The notes: generated from the letters alone by a model not told the origin. A stretch of DNA of 64,000 nucleotides from Fusarium oxysporum f. sp. lycopersici 4287 (GCF_000149955.1 NC_030989.1:1688341-1752340), one strand, 5' to 3'; positions 1 to 12,093 are shown, counted from the stretch's first letter. Made by a program: numbers and translations.

Positions 1-174
1 TCACCAGCCACCGCCACTTGAAGCTCAAACTCCACTTAAAAGTTATCTCGTTTCAGCCTTCCTCTTTCTAGAACTTGTTGGATGCATTTTCGAACATTCT
101 TCACCTTACAGTGTCAATATCTCAAGATCATCAGCAAATTCTCAGAATCGGAATCAAAATCTACAACACACATA

Positions 175-968
175 ATGGGAGACTCTAGGCGAAATAGACG
201 ACCCGATAGTCGTCAAATGTGGGACGAATCCGACAGACGCGATAGGCGTGGAGGACACAATAGGGACAACGACCGCGATCGCAGAGGCTACAGGTCAAGA
301 TCACGCGAGCGCCGTGGATACAGAGATCGATCGAGATCGCCGGACAGGAGACATCGAGACCGAGATGGTGATAGGAACCGACCTAGGGATAGAGGCCCGC
401 GCCATCATGATGATCGAGATAGGAGGGATAGACGGAGAGAGGATGCAGAGGGTGCGCCACCACGACTGAGAGGAGATGAGCGTCGTGACGATGATAGAGA
501 CAAACGAAGTATGCGCCCACACCCCCATTTCAACGTTATGAAAACCTAACTTGCCACGCAGGCAAATCTCGTCGCTCAGCCTCACCACAATCACGAAGTC
601 CTACTCACGAAGCACTTCCTACGCGCCCTCGCCCCGACGCAAAGCGCCCGGCACCAAATATGTCCTTCAACGTCGGCTCCCGTGCAAGCCGCTCACCACC
701 ACCGCCATCACGCGCGCAGCGTGAAGAGGAAAGCAACCGCTCAGAAGAGGGCCAGGCTTCAGAGGTTGAAGAAGATCCTATGGACGCAGAGGACGACGAT
801 ATGGCCGCTATGCAGGCTATGATGGGCTTCGGCGGATTTGGAACGACCAAGAACAAGAAGGTTTCAGGCAACAATGCTGGTGGTGTGCACAAAGAGAAGA
901 AGACGGAGTATCGTCAGTACATGAACAGGAACGGTGGATTCAATCGGCCTTTGAGTCCATCACGCTGA
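175..968 (+). CDS. U4/U6.U5 tri-snRNP 27 kDa protein (SNRNP27 family)
   Basis: Predicted spliceosomal tri-snRNP component, nuclear. Two exons, 175-508 and 562-968, joined over a 53-nt intron with donor GTATGC, branch site CCTAAC and acceptor CAG; product 246 aa. The N-terminal half is an RS/RD-rich, highly charged tract (about residues 5-145), typical of splicing proteins. The C-terminal ~45 residues carry the near-invariant family block around GFGGFGTTKNKKV, then AGGVHKEKKTEYRQY and ending NRNGGFNRPLSP. The start is the ATG at 175. An in-frame start at 82 would add a sequence unlike the family. The identification rests on the C-terminal block and is secure; the RS region alone would not identify it. 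Confidence 0.93.
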
Positions 969-1322
969 GCATGCTGGCTAGACGGCGTTGATGCAGTACG
1001 AGTTGTGATCTCCGTGAGGACAATTGGCACTTTTAAGGTTGTGCCGTAAAGGTAAACTGGATTGGCGTATGGGTTTTCCTGCTAAACGAGCGCAGAGGTA
1101 TAATAATTGTGTGGAACATCAAAGTTTACAGTTATTTTGCATGTGTAATGCATTCTCAGCCCTACTTTCTCGTTCTTCTACCGCATTACTCTCACATCAA
1201 TGCATGTTCTGGGCTTAACTTCGACCATCCCAAGACTGCCTATTTCTTCAACTTTTACTACGAAATCCTCCATTTTCACAAGCCAGGACAAGCTTCAGCG
1301 GAATATATGCACCGGTTTCGCC
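969..1322. other. Intergenic, no gene seen
   Basis: Presumed 3' UTR of the snRNP27 gene and upstream region of the next ORF. Only short overlapping ORFs without recognisable content. Confidence 0.5.
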
Positions 1323-1946
1323 ATGGCCATCCCTGCGCCATGTAGTATCTTCTGCTCTTTTGAGGGTGTCGTACTCAGTATAACAGCCATCCACATAGTT
1401 CTCACCACCTTGTGGAACTGGATATGTGGACCCGCTACTCCTACACCAGAAGAGCTTATACGATCAAGACGCGGAAATCATGCCGGCCGATCGGCCGTGA
1501 ACAGAGTAGCTGAAGCTGCTCCCCGGCCAGCCGCTGACAAGCACCCTTACCATAGGCCTTGTCACAGCTGGTGGTGGTATGCTATGGCCTTATGGCCAGC
1601 CCGTGATGACCTTCTTCGTAAGCCTCGTCGCAAATGGTGGTGGTACATTTTGGCCCTGTGGCCAGCTCGTGATGACCCAAGTCGGCGGTTCATTCTGACC
1701 ACGGCCTGGTCCATCAGTATACTCACCTTCATTTTCTTCTTGCGTGAGATATCTCCGGACATTTATCAGGGTCATGTTCGATTCTTTACGATTCTCTCGT
1801 TTCTGGCACTCGAAGTCGGACGCGCCGCTTACTTCTACCATCTCTTGAAAGACTGCTCTGTTCTTGTTCAAGAAGTATGCATTGGTCTCATGGGTCATGT
1901 CACTGGTGGTTTCTGCCGCCTCGGCAGTCTATTCGCCGTTCCCTGA
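1323..1946 (+). CDS. Hypothetical protein with two hydrophobic segments and an internal duplication
   Basis: I do not recognise this protein. The frame is open from 1200; the ATG at 1323 (MAIPAPCS) is a reasonable start and gives 207 aa. A hydrophobic N-terminal segment (about residues 8-33) and a second hydrophobic stretch (about 125-175) suggest a membrane protein. Between them lies a tandem duplication: WWWYAMALWPARDD is followed 22 residues later by WWWYILALWPARDD. The copies differ mostly at synonymous or conservative positions. Open frames also exist on the opposite strand, so the coding status is unproven. The gene could be lineage-specific or a chance open frame over a 66-bp repeat. 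Confidence 0.4.
   Translation: MAIPAPCSIFCSFEGVVLSITAIHIVLTTLWNWICGPATPTPEELIRSRRGNHAGRSAVNRVAEAAPRPAADKHPYHRPCHSWWWYAMALWPARDDLLRKPRRKWWWYILALWPARDDPSRRFILTTAWSISILTFIFFLREISPDIYQGHVRFFTILSFLALEVGRAAYFYHLLKDCSVLVQEVCIGLMGHVTGGFCRLGSLFAVP
1569..1690 (+). repeat. Two-copy 66-bp direct repeat
   Basis: The unit beginning TGGTGGTGGTA at 1569 recurs at 1635, an offset of exactly 66 bp (22 codons). The copies are clearly similar over the first ~45 bp, including GGCCAGC and CGTGATGACC. It lies inside the hypothetical ORF and keeps its frame. Confidence 0.75.
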
Positions 1947-2505
1947 CGAAACATTGAACAAGGAGCGACTGGGTGGCGACAAGGAAAGTCAACGGAAACC
2001 CTGAATCACGATGGGAGGACGAAATCTTGGATGGAAGAGGCTTCAGGACAGTTGAACGGTGGACAACGCTGTCGAGGAGGGTTTGAGTTACAAGGTCAGG
2101 GATGAAAAGGTCACAAGCGCCTGTATGCGATCAGGTCTGAACAGCATGGACAACCTACACGCTTTTTGGGTCATATCAGATGGACAAGGACTTGCTCAAA
2201 GGCAAAACTTGCGTTGAAATACGCTAGGTAAAGCCACTCCTAGCTGAGTCAGGGTACTCAATTTCTGACTGTCACTTGCGACCAGTACTGCAATATCAAG
2301 ATCACCATGACACACAAATTGTTCAAGTACTCTCTCTTCCACTGTATGTGTTGGTGTAGACATTACGTATAGCGCGTGCAATACATACAAACGCGATCTT
2401 TCCACCCCTAAACAGTTCCCAACACCATCAGTATGCATCTCGAATCACAAACACCGCCCATCCCATCTCATCCTCGTGCCTGTGCCATGCCATGCCATGC
2501 CATGC
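1947..2505. other. Convergent intergenic region
   Basis: Lies between the hypothetical ORF and the end of the formin gene. It holds a short tandem array of the pentamer TGCCA at about 2480-2505, next to the formin stop codon. No gene is recognised. Confidence 0.5.
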
Positions 2506-5500
2506 CTATGCCTTTTCCCCTTGCTCTTCTTCTGGGGCACCGTCGCTGGTAGTCGCTGCTCTGGGTGTTGGAACATCATCTTCTATAGGCGCTTCCTCTT
2601 CCTTCGGTGGCTCTTTGGCCGCCTCTCCTTCTTCTACTTTTGACTCTTCCCTGAGTTCTTCCTTTTGTTCGTCGGGGTTCTCTTCTGACTGATTTGTAGT
2701 CGCCCTTTCTCTTCGCCGTCTTCGTAGCCTTCTCTCTTCCTCTGCTGTTTGCCGTCTGGCTTTTCGAAGGGTTTCTCTCCTCTCGGGATCGTTGTCATCT
2801 GCGCCATCACCACCACGCATGCCTTGTAGAAGAGCTGCTGCTCTATCGGCAACGTCGTCTTCACCTTCACGAGGTGATGAGAGGCCGGGGCTGAGCACTT
2901 TGCCGTCGTCTTCGGTGGGTTCCTCCTTGTTCTTGAGGCCAGCTTCCACTTCTGGAATTTCGTCGAGGTCGGGAATCTTTTGCCCTGACGCAACGCGGAC
3001 CTGGTGACGGTCCTTGAGTCGCGCACGCCTTCTTCGGTCTCTCTGGTCCCGAGCTTGCGGCGCAGCTGCACGTAGCTTCTCCAGGAGGGAGTCCATGGCA
3101 CCGGTATTGGATGGAGACGTGGGTCCTGCCTCGGCGTTGGCGTTGGTAAGTTTGAGTTGTGCTGTGTGCTTCCGTTTCATTGACGCCTCGTTACGCTTCC
3201 TTGTCTCTTCCACCTGCACGTTCTTCTCACGAGACTTCTTCCACTCTCCCACGAACAATGCCAGCTTGGCAAAGAAATCTCGGCGGGCACCATCATCTGC
3301 GGGGTCCTCGCCGTAAAATACCATGATATCCTTGTATGTCTTCATCATCTCTTCCAAGTACAGCTCCATCTGTTCAGATTTTCTTCTGGCTTCCTTCATA
3401 ATGCGTTGGGCGATTTGACTCACTCGGTCCTGGGGATGGAACTGCTTGGGGTCGCTTAGGTTACCAGAATCCAACGACATTTGAATGTTTCTAATATTGT
3501 CGATGTATTTCTTCGCATCCGCCTGAAGTTGCTCAATGTTGATCTTCTGTGCCGTCATGACTCCGTTGATATCATCTGCAAATGTCTCCCACTCAGGGTA
3601 CTGGTTCCGTACAATACGCTCCACGAGATCGGCCAATGTTGACTCGTTCTTGTCGTCCTTGACCATACCCAATCTTGCAAGAGAGCTGAGCTTGAAACCG
3701 CGTGCTTGCTTGTTCGCATCGTTCATGTAATTACCGATATCCAAAATAAGGCCAAGTACGTTCATCAATGAAACGGAATCGCGTAGCGACTCAGATACTG
3801 TAACAACCTGTCGGATCTTCTCGTTAATCTCTTCGTACTCTTGCTCAAAGCTTCTAGTAAGAGCAAGAGCCCTCATTCGACTCTTCCAGTAGTGATGTAA
3901 CTCAAAAGCCGTGTAGAGGTAAAGCTGATCTTGTCGAGTGAGCTCCGAGGGATCAAGTTCACGGTCTTGAGACTTGGCATCAGGTCCGGTCCAGTCCTTG
4001 CTGTACGGTGCCATTTGCTTGACTGTGTTGTCGGGGATATTACAGAGGTCGTCCTTCTGCAAAAAGTCCATCACTACAGTGTTGTCTAGAATTTCTGGAT
4101 CGCAGTGAATGATCATTTGAACAATCTTTTCGACAGAGTACTGTGAAAACTTGGCAAAAGCAATTTCTGTGTAGTATTAGCAGGTAAAGCAATTGTGCAT
4201 AAAAGGGTATGCACTTACCATAGGCCTTGCGGAGATCAGAAGAGATGATTTGCTTCTTGTCATCCTTCTTAGAAGAGCTTCCTATACCAATCTTCTTGAT
4301 CTCCTTGGCTATGAACAGTTTCTCAACCTCGTCGAGAATACCTTTCTTGCTGAGCTCCTGATACTTCTCCTCTCGGGCTTCGGCAGAAGGTGTATGGGCC
4401 GCCCAGTGACTGGTCTCAGGGGCATCGACCTTCTCCCAATGCAAGGCCTTGAGCTTCTTCTTGGGGCGAACAACAGGTAGGCCAATGCTTGGTGCAGCCC
4501 CGAAAGCGGGTTGTCGCGACAAGTAGTGCCCGGACATAGCACCAGGCAAAGGAGGCGGTGGTGGAGGAGGCATACCTCCAGCACCAGGTAACGGAGGTGG
4601 TGGTGGAGGAGGAGGAGGCCCACCACCTGGCATCAGCATGCCAGGCAAGGGGGGCGGAGGCGGAGGGGCACCAGGAATCTGGCCCGGCATAGGGGGAGGC
4701 GGAGGCGGAGGAGGCGGCGGCGGAGCTCCGGGTATTTGACCGGGCATCGGAGGAGGTGGAGGTGGCGGCGGAGGAGGCGGAGCAGCACCAGTGACTTCGA
4801 TTTTGGGAGTTTCGCTATCACCTGGGGGAGTGATGGGTGATGAAGTCTCCATACTAGGGTGAGAAGGACCGGTAGTATCATCTTCAGAATCACTGGCATC
4901 GAACTTCTTGACCTTGGAACCAATCTCACCAAGTAAGCCAGCTTGCTGCTTGGGGTCTATCGTAGGTCGCTTCATCTCGACGATTCTGGGCTTCTCGAAG
5001 ATGACACCATCTTCACCCTCAGTCTCGTCGTCCTCATCGATCACTTCACATCAGAGCGTCTTCTTAAGGGGCTTGCGTGGCATCTTGCTATTGCGTGATG
5101 CTGCCTAGAACACTGTTGGTGAAGTCCCGAGGAGGCGTACCGCCACCAGGAGGTGTTCCAGGCCTGTCGTCCATCTCTTCGCGCAGGGCTCGAAGACGGT
5201 CTGAAGGTCCAACAGCATCTCCCCAAACACGCCCCTCAAGCTTGTATTGTGTCTTCTGCCGCTCGATCTGCATTTGTAACCGTTCCATGAGGCGTTCGCG
5301 ATCCAGGATACCCTGCATACGAGCAGGGTCTTCAGGGCCAGCTGTCTTGCTACTGGCGCTGGCGCTGGCAGCAGCGCTTTTGATAGCCTTGGAAGCAGCT
5401 ACGTCCTGTGCATCTCGAAGCATCAGGTACAGCTCTCGTGTTTCCAACTCGTATCGCTGGGCTTCCTTGGCTCTCATAGTTTGCATACTATCCAATTCAG

Positions 5501-7811
5501 CTTTGAGTCCGTCTGCCTGTCTTCTTTGAGCGTCAATGAATCGAGATTGTTCGTCCAATTGCTTTTGTAATTTGGCAACCAGCCCATCAGCACCCAGCTC
5601 GAGCTGAGCCTTCATCTCATCACGCTCAGCCATCGCGGCCTCAGCAATTTGTCGCGACTCAAGAGCCTCATCCTGGGCTTGCCTGGCTTCTGAGTCTGTA
5701 TGCAATTTGTCAAGGAGACTTTGAACCGTGAAGTTGAGACTCTGCTTGAGATCCATGTTCGGCAGTCGCCGATCCATAGCAACATAGCTAAGCATGGAAT
5801 CGACCAACTGGAACATGCGTAGTCGCTCCTCGCCATCATTTGCTCGGATGAGCATAAGATGCTGCAGAGCCGAAATGAAGTAGTCGTTGGTCTTGGTGCC
5901 GTGAAGACGCTGCTGAATAGCATCGGCAATTTGAACGGGATCAGTCAGATCCTTGACCTCGCCTTCGACATCGTCCTTGATACTGCTATTCTCCCTCTCA
6001 AGCATATCCTCATAGTCAATGGCTTCGTTTGTTCTGAACCGTTCAATCTGTTTGTCCAGGAGTTCGTATTGAAACTCCTCCATCTTCGTCAAGATTCGCT
6101 TGATACCACATGCTGTAAACTGGGCTCGAATGTGTATCCTCAACTCCAGATCTCTCTCGGGCGAATCGATAATCATGTTGACGAGCATGAGAGTTGCAAC
6201 GGCGTATTCCATAAGCAAGTTCTCCATTCCAATACCTCCAGTCCTTAATTCTTCGCTGGCACCGACCAAACTTCCCATCTTGCCCCTACCATCAATGGTG
6301 ACCTCCACCAAACGCATCCAAGCATCAAATCGGCCATTTTCTCCAGATGCGGTCTTAACCTCGTCCAGCGCCTGAATGACCTTCAGATGACCTTCGGCAT
6401 TCTCTCCCCAGGTGCATAGGAAGGTTATGATCTCGCTGACAAGCTTCCGTGTGGTGAGGCGAGGAGATATAAGAGAGCTAGCAAGGGCTACCATGACCTT
6501 TTGGTGAATCAAGGCATCGTCGGCGCCGAATTTGTTGTTCATAAGCGCCTTTACACACTTGATAATATCGTATTCGCGATCAAGGTTCTTGTCGATACGT
6601 GTGTTATCCTGGGCTGGCCCCTGTGCTGTCTTGCGGTTGATCTTAAGCAGCAAGGTCATCAGAGCGACCTGTCCCTGACACTCGACGAATCTCTTGACCC
6701 AACCAATTTGTTGAGTTCGCAAATTGACCTCCAAACTTCCCATACCTTTCGTGTCAAGGCGATCCTCCATAACTCGCCGCACATACCATTCAGGGGTGCC
6801 TTCTTCGTCTGAGTACGTCGTAATATCGGGAGTCGCGGTATACTGGTTCGGGCGTGCTGTTTGTCGGCGCTTCTGCTCGCCTTGCCATTCAGTAAGTCGA
6901 TCCTGATAGAGCAGCGTCCACTTCTTCTGGGCGGGGTAGGCCATCATCTGTCTCCTGGCCTGCTCAGGGAGATTGTGCCATCCTCGCTTCTGCATCAGTT
7001 GGAGGAACATCTGCTCGACCACATTATCGTCGTCTGGTTTTGGGAAATAGAAACCACCCTGGGGATCGCTTTGTCCTGGAGGGGGGCCAGACGGAAATTT
7101 GGTAAACCGGTGAGAATCGCGGTTCGAGTGCTGAGAAGCAGCATAAGAGCTTTGAGAAGAGGCACTGGGCATAGCTACGTTTGGTGAGCGTGACATCCTT
7201 CCATCAATGAAACTTGTCTTACCTGACTGAATGCTCAGATTATCAGCTGAGCCCCGAGCGTTAGATGACATATATGAGTCGTATCGAGGGTTGGGAGGAT
7301 TATTCGAGTGGGAAGAGCTGCCCCTAGGCGGACCCCATTGCTGATATTGGGTCTGACGGCCCGTTGAAGCCATAGTAACATTGCCATATCCATATCCAAG
7401 AGGTTGTCGCCCAGGGGAATGGGCACCAGACTGTGCCGACGTCCCATCCCAGCTCGGGTATTGGTGAAAGTCCAGGCCATTTTTGTTTAGGTGGTGTGGA
7501 AGAGGTTCTCGGCGCACTGGCATCTGCTCGCCTTTGGGCAGATACTCGACAGGTATGGGAGAGCGTGATCCACCTCCAACGGCATCGTAGGGTATCGACG
7601 TAATTACGCCTGCCATCTGGTTGATCCCGCCATCAGAAGACTCTGGGCGATCCAACGAAATGGCAGACGACTCTCGTTTGTGGCGCGAGGAGCGAAAACT
7701 GGCGGCGTCGTCTGCGGGGTATCTCGATTCTTCGGTCAAGCGCTTGTCTTTGTGCTTACTTCGTGAGAATAGAGACCGGCCGCCAGAGGACTGCCTCGTC
7801 TTGTCAGACAT
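2506..7811 (-). CDS. Diaphanous-related formin (SepA/Bni1 type)
   Basis: Actin nucleator and elongator for polarised growth, septation and actin cables. Exons: 7811-5141, 5043-4219, 4166-2506; about 1718 aa, the usual SepA/Bni1 size. Order: disordered N-terminus; GBD/FH3 from about residue 255 (FPKPDDDNVVEQMF); coiled coil at about 700-880; FH1 with long proline runs (about 4540-4800); FH2 with the core LDIGNYMNDANKQ; and a DAD autoinhibitory motif, MDSLLEKLR, at about 3070-3096, followed by a basic RRRRAR tract. GBD plus DAD implies Rho-GTPase-relieved autoinhibition. Intron 2 (4218-4167) is clear: GTAAGT, branch site CTAAT, CAG. Intron 1 (5140-5044, GTACGC...AAG) is the only GTRNGY donor I found that keeps frame; it uses an AAG acceptor and is less certain. 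Confidence 0.93.
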
Positions 7812-9050
7812 GGCGACGGCGACGGCGGTAGGTGTGACAGAGCGGTCGTGGCCGCGACAGTCGTCGAAGCGGAGGGTTTAGTTTGCGAATCGTATTTCGA
7901 AGGTAGTGTTGGTGTTGATCCGGGGTGTACAGTAAGGAAAAAAGGAGGTGCCAGGGTTCGATGAGCCTGGGGAAACGTTTGCCAACGGCTACCAAATTGA
8001 ACACGTGAAGTTGGCGATGTGCTGGCCCAGGGCCGCTCGCTTCATCGGGGGCACGATATCGCCGTTCAGTAAAATATTGAAGTTATTCGGGGTCCGGAGC
8101 GTAAGTCGAATCGGCGGAAGCGCTATGGGCGGTCTTGAAACCTTGATCGTCTGGAGTTTGGTTGAGTGCGAAGAAACCCGCGTAGATAGGGAGGGGGTAC
8201 AGTAAGGTAAAAGACAAAGAAAAGGCCTAAGCTTGGGCTTTGGATAGATGATGCAGACGGATTGTTTCAATGAGTGGTGCCAGAATAGAATAAAACAAAA
8301 TTAATTGAATTGCAGACCGAATTAAGTCGAAATGGTGTGAATAAAGGAGCGTAGCGTATCACTGCACAGCTGCAGTCGGGTGTCGTATAACGTTAGAGTT
8401 AGGTAGGTCGTGCAGTGTGGTGTAGCAGTGCACCAGCACCATCCGCAGTAGCCAGCCCAACCCAGAGATGGGAATGACTTGGCTTCCAATGGATGCTTCT
8501 ATGATCAGGGATCTTGGGACCAAGCCGAGGGCCTATCAAGATGAATGCGGATTGGTTCATTTGTTTATGGGGATTATGGACCTAATATTGCTTAGCCGCC
8601 GCTTGAGCTTAGGTTGAAAACGCGTGCACTACCCAAAGCGAGAGACATACTACATATATCTTGATACTCGACAGATAATGTAGTAAATTATTATAAAAGT
8701 CGCTACAGTTAAATCAGCGAGTACAGGCATGTTGTAATACTACTGAATTTCCTTAGAAATAATGTTGTATAGCATGATCATGCATGGATGCTCATTATGC
8801 CCAAGCAGCCCTGTGACTGGTCTGAGAGACTCTTTTTTAGCATCGACGCCAGGCGGGGGAGTTTTCTTTAGCATCAGGAGATCTGCCAGGGGAAGTGGGC
8901 TCTGTAGATTGAGGACGCGCAGATGCATGTCAACCTGGATAGAAATCAAGTTGAAGAACTTGGAGCGTAAAGAGAGCCTGGGGATAGCTAAGATAATAGA
9001 ACCTCTCGTCTTCCTTAGAGTCCCGAGTGACTGAAATCTGTGCATCAGAA

Positions 9051-9062
9051 CCCCCCCCCCCC
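9051..9062. repeat. C12 homopolymer
   Basis: Twelve consecutive cytosines in non-coding sequence. Length is likely variable or uncertain in the assembly. Confidence 0.9.
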
Positions 9063-9816
9063 TCCGCTATCCGTGATACAGCCTCCAAAAACCAAACTGC
9101 TCATGACCCAATACCAGAGACTTTGGACATTTGAGTTATCTGTCAGTGAGGAGTCGCACAATCAAAGTCGTACTTGGATCAATATTATTTCATTGTGATA
9201 TGCTGTAATGAAGGCATATGAGGTCTATCAGCTGCAAACCAATCTCATCATCGTATAAATGGTTCATGGCTATTCTTAGTTGAGGTTTTCAGCTGCGCCA
9301 ACGTGTAACAATCCTCGAACGATGAGATCAGTTACACGACCATTCATTTTAACTTGGGACCAAAAACAAGTGACAGTCTCTTCTTTATCAAAGTATCAAT
9401 CTTTCAGAAGCTGAAGCAATAATTACTCATAGAATCACGCATTTGTCTCAAGTTCCCTACTGCCACTCTGTGAGCATCTCTATCCTTCGTCTCAGGAAGA
9501 TCAGGACCCATCCATGTCCGTCCCCTACTATCTCAAGACAAAAGATCTTTCTCTTTATTTTATCCTTGATTCTTAAGCGAGGTCGGCTGTCTCAAATTCC
9601 CCATTCCGTTCACTGCCAGTTTCTGATTGCCGTATGTCAGTGGATGAATGGTTGAGATAGCTTACGATGGTGACGTGTCCCATGAAGATGGAAGATTATG
9701 CACATGTGAACAGCGATACGCTAAATTAATGGTGTGCTGAAATGCCGGCGATCGAGATAATGCAGTAAATGTGAGGTTACGATGGATTGGGTATTTAATG
9801 CAAGAGAGCTGAAAGA

Positions 9817-9856
9817 TACCTACCTACCTCTAGGCTTTTAGGTCGGTAGGTAGGTA
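9817..9856. repeat. Inverted repeat of (TACC)3 / (GGTA)3
   Basis: Arm 817-828 of this kilobase (TACCTACCTACC) pairs perfectly with 845-856 (GGTAGGTAGGTA) across a 16-nt loop. It belongs to a family of TAGGTAGG-type motifs scattered in the intergenic parts of this window. Confidence 0.8.
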
Positions 9857-10215
9857 GACAGGGAGTTATTAATAACTAAGCCAAGATCCCATGTGAAAAC
9901 TGTCCTCCCTCAAGGAATTGTGGAAATATGTATTGCTGATTATTGAGATCGTTCTAGAAAAATATTGACATGGCCGTTAGCGATGATGGACACTCTATCC
10001 CCCTGCAGGTCTGAACGCTTCTGTTGGTCCGCCCCTTTTAGCGGGATCTTCGGCGTCGTCACCTCCCGCTGGGCCCTTGTGGCTTCAGCCACGTTTCCCG
10101 CTGTAGCCTCAGGGCGATCACGGCAACCTCCAGCTTCAACATCGTGACATTTTCGGCCTCGAAACTTGCTGAGCCGGACTCCAGGACTGTCGCTTTAGAT
10201 TCCGATATATAGAAC

Positions 10216-10797
10216 ATGGGCGCCACCATGTCCGTTATCAAGGTAACATACACATCATGACAACTTGCTCCTATACTCCTCTCCTACTGACATCCACATG
10301 ATCGCTACTAGACGCTCATTGTTCCCGCCGTCATCTCCTTGATACTCTTCATCCTCCTCACTTACGTCCTCATTCCCCTCTGGCGCCGATATGCCCGCTA
10401 CAGCCAGTACCTACCTCTCGACACACTCTCTTCTCAAACATCGTCCCTGCGACAGCGCATAACGTCCCGGATGGCCACTTGGCGCTCTAATCGCGGCGTC
10501 GCATTCGCATCCGAGGACGTCTCCGATGATGGGCTGGAAGACGATGATGGAGAGGAACTCGGGAACGTCGACGAGGATACGTGGCGCCAGATGGAGGCTG
10601 ATACTCGTGCTGCTCGGCCAGACAACACCAGGCGATTAAGTAGAGAGTAAGTGCTGCTGTTTAGCAACCTAGAATCTTTATTGCACATCCCCATCCACAA
10701 CAGTAACTGACATCATGTTTGCAGTCTTGAAGAGGGTTTCAGGGACGATAGCGACGATGAGCCAGACCGGCTTGCAAGGAATAATTTTAGGTCATAA
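10216..10797 (+). CDS. Small one-TM acidic protein, hypothetical
   Basis: Function not recognised. Three exons, 10216-10242, 10312-10646 and 10725-10797, give 144 aa. The first exon encodes only nine residues (MGATMSVIK). Exon 2 opens with one strong hydrophobic segment (about residues 10-31: TLIVPAVISL then ILFILLTYVL), followed by a basic RRYAR stop-transfer stretch, so the tail probably faces the cytosol. The tail is acidic and ends RNNFRS. Splice signals are good: GTAACA...TAG and GTAAGT...CAG, with frame kept across both introns (69 and 78 nt). A TMEM-like small membrane protein is likely, but I cannot name a family. Confidence 0.68.
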
Positions 10798-11361
10798 TGT
10801 TACAATTCAATACGTTTCTTACACCTTTCGGATTCATAAAATACTTTACATATATGGATGGATATTCAGCAGAACACATCTCTGAAGCGACAGAAGAAAT
10901 AGTCAATTATATTTAAAGTTTTGAAATACTTAGATTAATTTAGGAGAAAGTATATGTATTTCAGTATACCTTTAAGTTAGTAGTTGTATTAATATCATTT
11001 CTCAAGTTAATCTAAGTATTTTAGTAATACTGAACGACTCCCACGCACATAGTATTTTCCAGTGATAGAACATGACGTGCAGCTTATTGTACGACAGTAT
11101 TCATCATCGTCGCATGTGATTTTGAAGCAACAGGTTGATATTCATTCATCGCTTGTAGCGCTATCTACCTCAATCATTAGAAATCATATCGCTAAAACTA
11201 TATCGCTCTTCATCAAAGATTCCAAAATCGCACCCAGGTTCAAGGGCACAGCCAACAAAGAAAGATACAGCCATTCTTCGAAAGTGAAATAGAAATAACC
11301 TGATCCTTCATGCCACCCCCCATAGCCAAGTCCTCCGCACGAGACAGAAGCTAGAATCTGA
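10798..11361. other. AT-rich convergent intergenic region
   Basis: AT-rich spacer between the one-TM protein and the RING-protein region. It contains the 15-bp inverted repeat described separately; no gene is seen. Confidence 0.5.
10924..11021. repeat. 98-bp AT-rich inverted-repeat element
   Basis: AAATACTTAGATTAA at 10924-10938 is repeated as its perfect reverse complement at 11007-11021. Similarity continues imperfectly inward for about 10 bp. The interior is AT-rich and has smaller dyads around GTATATGTATTTCAGTATAC. It could be a degenerate miniature transposon or a transcript-end hairpin of the upstream gene; no target-site duplication is obvious. Confidence 0.6.
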
Positions 11362-12093
11362 TCATGAGGCTGTTGGCTGAGCAACTTTCCTTTTCCCCTC
11401 TGCCTTCGACTCTGTTTCTTTGGCCGACTTCTTTGGAACATCCTTCGGTGGATCAGGGAGAGTCACTAGTTTCTCGGGTTCCTCCTCAGCCATATCTCCC
11501 CGAGGACCAACATTGGTCTTCTTGTCGATAAAGCCCGGTTCTGATTCCGAGGCAGTCTTCTGCACGGGTGGTTGAGGCACAGTGACATCAGTGACTGTAG
11601 AATTAGTCTTGTTCTTGCTTCCCGCGGTGCCATTAATTGATGCGGCTCCAGTGGCAGATCCGCCCGCCTCTCCTGGTGTAGGAACGTCGAATGGAGGTTG
11701 CTTAGCGACTTCAGGTAACTTCCACGAAGTGCTAGCTTCGGCAGGAGTGATATGATCATGGCCGTCAACGTTCCCGACTGCCGAAGGGAATTCAACTGTC
11801 TTTTCCTTTTTTGTTCCAGCCTGGTTTCGATCTTCTCTCATCTCTGTGCTTGGTCCTGGGGGCAGGTTACTCTTCTCTCGCTGACTCGGGAGGATTGCAA
11901 TCTCAGGGGCATCAATGGCTCGTCTGTACCTGTTTGCTTCCTCAGGACTTCTGTTTGCCGGGGGCTCTATGACAATATTCAGCCATGCGAGTCTGCGAGC
12001 CTCGCATGCCTGAAATTGCTTTGTGCGAGATGCAAGCCATTCGTCATCCAACAATCGACTGACCTTAGGGAACTTCCATTCGTGCCAGGCGCG
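11362..12093 (-). other. Open frame continuing in phase after the RING-protein stop
   Basis: Directly after the TAG at 12096-12094 the same frame stays open for 243 codons to the TGA at 11364-11362. It starts RAWHEWKFPKVSRLLDDEW. The first ~60 residues look like folded protein (tryptophan and charged residues: DDEWLASRTKQFQ, RRLAWLNIV). The rest is Pro/Ser/Glu-rich and disordered. I see no GT-AG intron that would remove the stop and keep the frame. Most likely this is the C-terminal half of the upstream protein, cut off by a nonsense change, readthrough or a sequence error. Confidence 0.5.

Larger units (their letters stand above)
7812..10215. other. 2.4-kb divergent intergenic region
   Basis: Separates the formin (minus) from the one-TM protein (plus). 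No convincing ORF. It holds the formin promoter and 5' leader, a C12 run and a short TACC/GGTA hairpin listed separately. Confidence 0.5.

Noticed and set aside
1562..1898. Minus-strand ORFs opposite the duplicated hypothetical ORF
   Set aside because: No motif, no start context, and they follow from the repeat; the plus frame is longer and more protein-like.
4309..4932. Leu/His-rich minus-strand ORFs over the formin FH1 region
   Set aside because: Off-frame translations of the proline codon runs.
11362..12054. Treating the frame after the TAG as a separate gene starting at MLDDEW
   Set aside because: The open frame continues upstream of that position to the TAG in the same phase; it is annotated as an in-phase continuation instead.
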